This document shows, one piece after another, positions 63,986-64,000 of a DNA stretch of 64,000 nt (positions within the stretch are counted from its first letter, which is position 1; each line of letters begins with the position of its first letter). Source of the stretch: Mesorhizobium comanense (GTDB lineage: Bacteria > Pseudomonadota > Alphaproteobacteria > Rhizobiales > Rhizobiaceae); the NCBI RefSeq assembly GCF_005503535.1, contig NZ_SCNN01000008.1, positions 124,001-188,000 on the forward strand. Direction: 5' to 3'. Below the pieces are notes generated by a model. That model searched no databases. It was given only the letters and a program-made list of their open reading frames with translations, and had not been told where the DNA came from. The translations under genes were made by a program, and so were the position numbers.

Positions 63986-64000
63986 GCCTTGTCGATCTGC

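Larger units (their letters stand above)
63627..64000. other. Right-edge region without a confident gene
   Basis: The 374 bp after the TPP-enzyme stop contain a strong minus-strand terminator (63634-63667), several GC-rich hairpins (for example 63692-63714) and two sets of short tandem repeats. A minus-strand frame of about 38 codons (stop TAG at 63853-63855) has an AGGAG-like element but no recognisable similarity, so I do not call it a gene. Confidence 0.5.

Overview
The window is GC-rich chromosomal DNA from an alphaproteobacterium of the Rhizobiales, most likely Mesorhizobium or a close relative. The evidence is the rhizobial order of the division and cell-wall (dcw) genes, ending ftsZ-lpxC-bamD-recN-ligA. 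Further support comes from an alphaproteobacterial type-A RNase P RNA, betA-independent betaine-lipid genes btaAB behind a Pho box, a cluster of GANTC (CcrM) sites upstream of ddl-ftsQAZ, and rhizobial mosaic palindromic repeats. The genus is inference; no rRNA is present.

Region 1 (1-24,830, all on the minus strand) is a compact dcw cluster. In transcription order it reads mraZ, rsmH, ftsL, ftsI, murE, murF, mraY, murD, ftsW, murG, murC, murB, a 290-bp control region, ddl, ftsQ, ftsA, ftsZ, lpxC, bamD, recN and a ligA gene cut by the window edge. Most junctions are ATGA or TAATG overlaps or gaps below 20 nt. The first block starts at a predicted MraZ operator. The second (ddl-ftsQAZ) starts behind eight GANTC sites, which suggests cell-cycle control by DNA methylation.

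Region 2 (25,000-42,340) holds a Cys/Met PLP enzyme, the RNase P RNA gene, several peptidoglycan-active enzymes (soluble transglycosylase, AmiD-like amidase, GH25 muramidase, MltB-like transglycosylase), a TerB/DnaJ protein and a giant hydantoinase/oxoprolinase fusion. It also holds the DGTS operon btaAB, a serine hydrolase, an ornithine/lysine decarboxylase and an EamA transporter. Palindromic mosaic repeats concentrate here; two lie in frame inside the oxoprolinase gene and one supplies the 3' end of btaB.

Region 3 (42,340-64,000) is mixed metabolism. It contains a 28-residue membrane protein gene with its own promoter and terminator, metF with an ArsR-methyltransferase regulator and a palindromic operator, and trmO with a DUF2293 gene. 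It continues with a class IV aminotransferase, an SDR, a second serine hydrolase, a MOSC/TetR pair divergent from a tautomerase gene, a methyltransferase, a KAS III homologue, tam, ettA, a diguanylate cyclase, RNase T2, an alpha/beta hydrolase and a CaiB-TPP enzyme operon. The right edge (63,627-64,000) has no confident gene but carries a strong leftward terminator and short tandem repeats.

No tRNA, rRNA, CRISPR array, transposase or phage gene was recognised. The most unusual signals are the coding-sequence insertions of palindromic repeats, the GANTC cluster, the MraZ and Pho boxes, and the 28-residue gene.
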